From assembly GCF_002441695.1 (NCBI RefSeq), contig NZ_JXJW01000003.1, positions 115,799-179,798 of the forward strand: 64,000 bases of DNA, in the 5' to 3' direction. The DNA comes from Pseudolactococcus piscium. GTDB taxonomy: Bacteria > Bacillota > Bacilli > Lactobacillales > Streptococcaceae. This document shows, one piece after another, positions 61,059 through 64,000 of this stretch; position 1 is the first letter of the stretch, and every line of letters begins with the position of its first letter. Under the pieces are notes generated by a model. It ran no database searches, was not told where the DNA came from, and saw only the letters and a list, made by a program, of their open reading frames with translations. Both the position numbers and the translations under genes were made by a program.

Positions 61059-61073
61059 TAGAAAGCGCTTTCA
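61059..61073 (+). promoter_or_regulatory. cre site in the esxA leader
   Basis: TAGAAAGCGCTTTCA matches the cre consensus except one position and contains the perfect palindrome GAAAGCGCTTTC. It lies at about +6 to +20. Confidence 0.75.
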
Positions 61074-61098
61074 AAAGATGGAAGCTAAGGTGATAATC

Positions 61099-61389
61099 AT
61101 GGCACAAATTAGTGTAACCCCAGAAGAACTAAAAGAACAAGCACAAGTTTATGTACGTTCAAAAGAAGATATTGAGCTAGCGATTCAAAATGTGAACCGG
61201 ATGAATGATACGATTGCACAAGAATGGAAAGGTGCAGCGTTTGAAGCCTACCTTGAACAATACAACCAACTGTACGTAAACGTTCAAAAATTTGAGGATT
61301 TACTTGCGGATATTAACCAACAGTTGACGAGATATGCTGATACGATTGCTGAACGTGATGCACAAGATGCGCAAAGTTTTGGCTTTTAA
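61099..61389 (+). CDS. esxA: WXG100 family secreted protein EsxA
   Basis: A 96-residue helical hairpin exported by the type VII system, needed as a core component. The WXG turn is Trp43-Lys44-Gly45 (QEWKGAAFEAYLEQY) and the C-terminus is ADTIAERDAQDAQSFGF. No signal peptide. Start ATG 61099 with AAGGTGATAATC. It is first in the operon and is separated from essA by a hairpin, so it can be made in excess of the machinery. Confidence 0.95.
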   Translation: MAQISVTPEELKEQAQVYVRSKEDIELAIQNVNRMNDTIAQEWKGAAFEAYLEQYNQLYVNVQKFEDLLADINQQLTRYADTIAERDAQDAQSFGF

Positions 61390-61394
61390 AAGTG

Positions 61395-61418
61395 AGCGCC
61401 TTTTGAGGTGCTTTTTTT
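61395..61418 (+). terminator. Attenuator-like hairpin between esxA and essA
   Basis: AGCGCC pairs with GGTGCT around TTTTGA, followed by six or seven Ts. Lies directly after the esxA stop and includes the probable essA TTG start. Confidence 0.55.
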
Positions 61419-61900
61419 CATGGAAAAGTCTTGTCCTTATTCTAGGCATGATTGGGATATTTGGGTCACTTACAGTCCAGGCTGACAGTGATGGTAGTCT
61501 CAAAATAAAGTCAGATATGCTTATGCAAAACCCAATACAATTAGGGGGAGTGGGAGATTTTCCGATACGTGGGAAACTCTTCTCGTCAGAAGTGAGTAAG
61601 TTGCTGGATCAAAAAGACATAGCCTACACTGGCTGGATAAACCAAGCAAAAGCAATAGATTTTTCCACAACTGCTAAAGCTGTTTCAGATGGTAAACAAG
61701 TCCAACAATTGCTTTTTGACAGCTATCAGCCTAAGGTGATTACAACAAATACTCAAGAAAATAACAAACAGTCAAATGAGCTACTGTTGTTAAGTTTTTT
61801 TGGTCTGCTATTGCTTAGTGTGCTAGGTGCTATGCTTGGTAGAGGGTATGGGATGCATAAGCTGAGGAAACAAAGAAGGAGCCGACTAAAGCATGATTGA
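61403..61900 (+). CDS. essA: type VII secretion protein EssA
   Basis: Membrane component of the type VII machinery, about 165 residues. N-terminal hydrophobic segment (SLVLILGMIGIFGSLTVQA) like a signal peptide, then an extracytoplasmic part with LKIKSDMLMQNPIQL, and a second membrane helix near the end (LLLLSFFGLLLLSVLGAMLG) with a basic tail. The start is unclear: TTG 61403 gives a compact signal peptide; ATG 61367 would lie inside esxA. It overlaps esaB by 8 bp. Confidence 0.8.
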   Translation: MRCFFSWKSLVLILGMIGIFGSLTVQADSDGSLKIKSDMLMQNPIQLGGVGDFPIRGKLFSSEVSKLLDQKDIAYTGWINQAKAIDFSTTAKAVSDGKQVQQLLFDSYQPKVITTNTQENNKQSNELLLLSFFGLLLLSVLGAMLGRGYGMHKLRKQRRSRLKHD

Positions 61901-62147
61901 ATTGACCCTGCTATATAAGCAACAGACTTTAGATATATTCGTACCGAGAAAACTAAGCTTTAATCGGTTAAGCTGTCTATTAAAAGAGACCTTTGCTGAG
62001 AATGGGGAGCTATTACCAGATAATTATCTCTTGAAATTTGTTGATAAGACAGTTATCATGGGCGAATCTGATTATTTAGGTGATTTTGGTGTGTCAAATG
62101 GTGATAGACTAGAAATTTTGGTAGGAGAAGTAAGTGAAGTTATTTAA
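61893..62147 (+). CDS. esaB: type VII secretion protein EsaB (ubiquitin-like)
   Basis: An 84-residue ubiquitin-fold protein of the YukD/EsaB family. Strands TLLYKQQTLDIFVPRKLSF and helix LSCLLKETFAEN, with NGDRLEILVGEVSEV at the end. A cytoplasmic factor required for secretion in S. aureus. Starts within essA and overlaps essB by 14 bp. Confidence 0.9.
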   Translation: MIELTLLYKQQTLDIFVPRKLSFNRLSCLLKETFAENGELLPDNYLLKFVDKTVIMGESDYLGDFGVSNGDRLEILVGEVSEVI

Positions 62148-63249
62148 TGGGAAAGCGTATCTTGAGTGTGCCAAATCCGACGACAAGGTGCAAATTATAG
62201 TCGATAAAACGCAGTATGATAAAGAAGCAATCACAACGATCCAAAGTTATGTTCAGGTCAATCAAATCGGTGATGAGTTAACTCTGATCTATAGTCTGCC
62301 TCAGGGTGCTATCCCCTTTGATCAGGTAGCCAATCAGGCTAGAACAAAACTAGAAAAATTGCGCTTAGCTAATCAACTGAGTCAGCTAATTGGGTTGACA
62401 AATGATTATCAGATTCCCTATTTGCACCCTGAAAATATGTACATGGTAGGTGAACAGCTAGTTGTTATCCACTCAGGTTTAGCAGGGATTTTGACGCCGG
62501 ATCATCCAGAAGCAGCACTGTTTTTGGACAATCTCAAATCATTGGTATTATCCTTATTTATGCCGAAATTATCTTATGAAAAGATTTTGGCTGGTCTTTC
62601 TGCTTTTGATGAGAAATTTGCAAAGCAAGTCGTTGAGGCTGATAGCACAGAGGATCTTTTTGCTTTCCTTCGTCAAGAGCTGGCACGAATAGAAGCTAAA
62701 CTCAAAGCAACGAAGCGACTTGTGTCGAAACGCACCTATCAAGTTTATCGTGTTATTGGTGTCCTTGCGATTATGATCGCACTTATATCGGGTATTTCTT
62801 GGTATCGTGCATCTACCTCAGATAAGCAAAAAAGAGACATTATCGAAGCACAAACGAGTTTCATCATCAATAACTATGCCAAAGCACAAACAGACTTGGA
62901 AAAGTATGAACCAAAAGCCTTGAATAAGTCGGCTAAATATATCCTTGCGGTATCCAGCATCAATTTAGCTGATTTAACTGCTGCACAAAAACAGGTCGTT
63001 TTAAACAACGTATCAATTAAATCGGATGACAACACATTGAACTATTGGCTCTATATGGGACGTGGGGAGTTTGAGAAAGCGCTCAATTTAGCACAGAACC
63101 TTGGAGACGAGCAGTTGACGCTTCTTGCTTATACGGACTTGTATCAGGCAACGAAACTCAACGATAAGATGGCTGGTGCTAAGAAACAAAAACGGCTAGC
63201 AGATTACAGTAAACAGATAGATGAACTGACGAAAAAATTAGGAAAGTAG
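62134..63249 (+). CDS. essB: type VII secretion protein EssB
   Basis: A 371-residue bitopic membrane protein. Residues 1-200 are a cytoplasmic pseudokinase-like domain (YLHPENMYMVGEQLVVIHSGLAGIL). A single helix lies at about 205-224 (VYRVIGVLAIMIALISGISWY), and the rest is an extracytoplasmic helical domain. Forms the secretion platform with EssC. Start GTG 62134 after GTAGGAGAAG. essC follows after 4 bp. Confidence 0.94.
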   Translation: MKLFNGKAYLECAKSDDKVQIIVDKTQYDKEAITTIQSYVQVNQIGDELTLIYSLPQGAIPFDQVANQARTKLEKLRLANQLSQLIGLTNDYQIPYLHPENMYMVGEQLVVIHSGLAGILTPDHPEAALFLDNLKSLVLSLFMPKLSYEKILAGLSAFDEKFAKQVVEADSTEDLFAFLRQELARIEAKLKATKRLVSKRTYQVYRVIGVLAIMIALISGISWYRASTSDKQKRDIIEAQTSFIINNYAKAQTDLEKYEPKALNKSAKYILAVSSINLADLTAAQKQVVLNNVSIKSDDNTLNYWLYMGRGEFEKALNLAQNLGDEQLTLLAYTDLYQATKLNDKMAGAKKQKRLADYSKQIDELTKKLGK

Positions 63250-63253
63250 TCAC

Positions 63254-64000
63254 ATGGGTATTTTTGAAACAAATGAGATAGAGACAGGGGACCATTTTTT
63301 TATTGATAATCGCTTAAATCCGAGTGATTTGATTTTTGTCGTCTATTTATTAGGAGATCGTTTAAAGAAAATTAGTTTAACGCAGACCTCACCTTCAGCT
63401 AAGTGTTTAGGGTCATTATTTGGTGTTGTGAATAACAAATTACATATTGATGGGTGGTCAACTGATCTAGGCTATCAGGAGATAAAGGGGACGCGTTTTT
63501 TAATCCTGTCCAGAGACAACGCCCGGACTTACTTTTTTATTTTCAATATTTATAAAAAATTGGTAATCAGTTCGGATGAATTTGCGGGTATAAAATCACC
63601 AGGTAAGACGCGACTTATCTTAGATCAAGATCGATTGATCCTTGATATAAAAGAAGCAGATGTCTATTATAATGATCAAAAAATCGTTGGGCACCATGTT
63701 TTCTCGGTTTTTGAAGGGGCAAGTTTTTTAACACCCCATTATCTACTTGAAAAACGTCCAAGCCAATGGAAAATAACGGTTTTTTCAAATGATTTTACCT
63801 TTGAGCCAAATCATGTTTTACTACAAAAAAGAAAAAGTGAGTTTCCAAAAGACTTCCCTGACTATCGACGAAGTCCCAGACTGAATCTAGAAGTCCCAAC
63901 AGATAAATTCAAGTTACAAGGGTCAAGCAAACATCAAGAAAAGAAAGGGAATAGCCTTTTAAAGATGATCATGCCACCGCTTATGATGATTGGGATGACA
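63254..64000 (+). CDS. essC: type VII secretion ATPase EssC, N-terminal part (partial)
   Basis: Open from ATG 63254 to the window edge (249 codons). It begins GIFETNEIETGDHFF and has two forkhead-associated-like beta modules (residues about 1-85 and 90-190). The EssC linker DYRRSPRLNLEVP (about 210-222) and the first membrane helix (LLKMIMPPLMMIGMT) end the window. The ATPase domains that drive export are beyond it. Toxins and immunity genes usually lie after essC. Confidence 0.93.
   Translation, partial: MGIFETNEIETGDHFFIDNRLNPSDLIFVVYLLGDRLKKISLTQTSPSAKCLGSLFGVVNNKLHIDGWSTDLGYQEIKGTRFLILSRDNARTYFFIFNIYKKLVISSDEFAGIKSPGKTRLILDQDRLILDIKEADVYYNDQKIVGHHVFSVFEGASFLTPHYLLEKRPSQWKITVFSNDFTFEPNHVLLQKRKSEFPKDFPDYRRSPRLNLEVPTDKFKLQGSSKHQEKKGNSLLKMIMPPLMMIGMT

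Noticed and set aside
1..64000. Mobile elements, CRISPR arrays, tRNA or rRNA genes
   Set aside because: I saw no transposase, integrase, direct-repeat array or RNA gene signature in any part of the window.

Overview
The window is chromosomal DNA from a low-GC Firmicute of the Streptococcaceae, most probably a lactococcus. I infer this from the adjacent divergent pepX and aquaglyceroporin (gla) genes, a lactococcal-type YdbC ssDNA-binding protein, a two-domain NadR without a repressor domain, the pyrH-frr-cvfB-msrA-yozE order, the SAM methyltransferase-ackA pair, and strong GGAGG ribosome binding sites with TGn-TATAAT promoters. A menA gene and a methylerythritol-phosphate pair (ispD, ispF) point away from streptococci. 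They fit an outlying lactococcal branch (piscium/raffinolactis-like), but I cannot fix the species.

Layout. 1-1905 is the end of a mannitol PTS operon (mtlR end, mtlF, mtlD) with a CcpA (cre) site. 2038-9155 holds menA, tpiA, a small membrane protein, two U32-family proteins (tRNA hydroxylation type), a DedA protein and nadR. 9160-13250 is mostly minus-strand: small membrane proteins, bioY with a BirA-like operator, ybaK, a DUF368 polyprenyl-phosphate transporter homologue, and thiT under a TPP riboswitch. 13244-16862 holds a 2-hydroxyacid dehydrogenase and the methionine transporter metQNI. 17165-20554 holds small regulators and an exporter. 20822-23158 holds gpmA, a probable CcpA-controlled small RNA and an esterase-like lipoprotein.

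23287-25698 is a minus-strand operon resembling the quinone-resistance mhq genes (hydrolase, ring-cleavage dioxygenase, flavoprotein), preceded by a 40-bp perfect palindrome laid over its promoter. 25837-30378 is an accessory patch: two tandem related secreted proteins, a divergent TetR regulator and a broken YhgE/Pip gene. 30596-34058 encodes a heterodimeric ABC exporter. 34310-40723 is a housekeeping block (dut, acetyltransferase, radA, yacL, ispD, ispF, gltX) whose order matches that of Bacillus. 40757-47852 carries an amidotransferase-like hydrolase, pepX, gla, a CPBP protease, a CppA-like protein and a serine hydrolase. 48035-60716 holds an SNF2 helicase, murC, a leaderless methyltransferase gene, ackA, pyrH, frr, cvfB, msrA, yozE and a PhzF protein.

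The right end (61018-64000) is the start of a type VII secretion locus, esxA-essA-esaB-essB-essC, truncated by the window edge. Its promoter carries a near-consensus cre site at about +6 to +20, which predicts carbon catabolite repression of secretion. A structured non-coding transcript with its own promoter and terminator lies just upstream. The most interesting signals are regulatory: several cre sites (mtlF, tpiA, a small RNA, gla, ackA, esxA), three genes where an extended -10 box lies exactly 7 nt before the ATG (leaderless mRNA), an attenuator-like triple repeat between the two U32 genes, and the mhq palindrome. I found no rRNA, tRNA, CRISPR array, insertion sequence or prophage.
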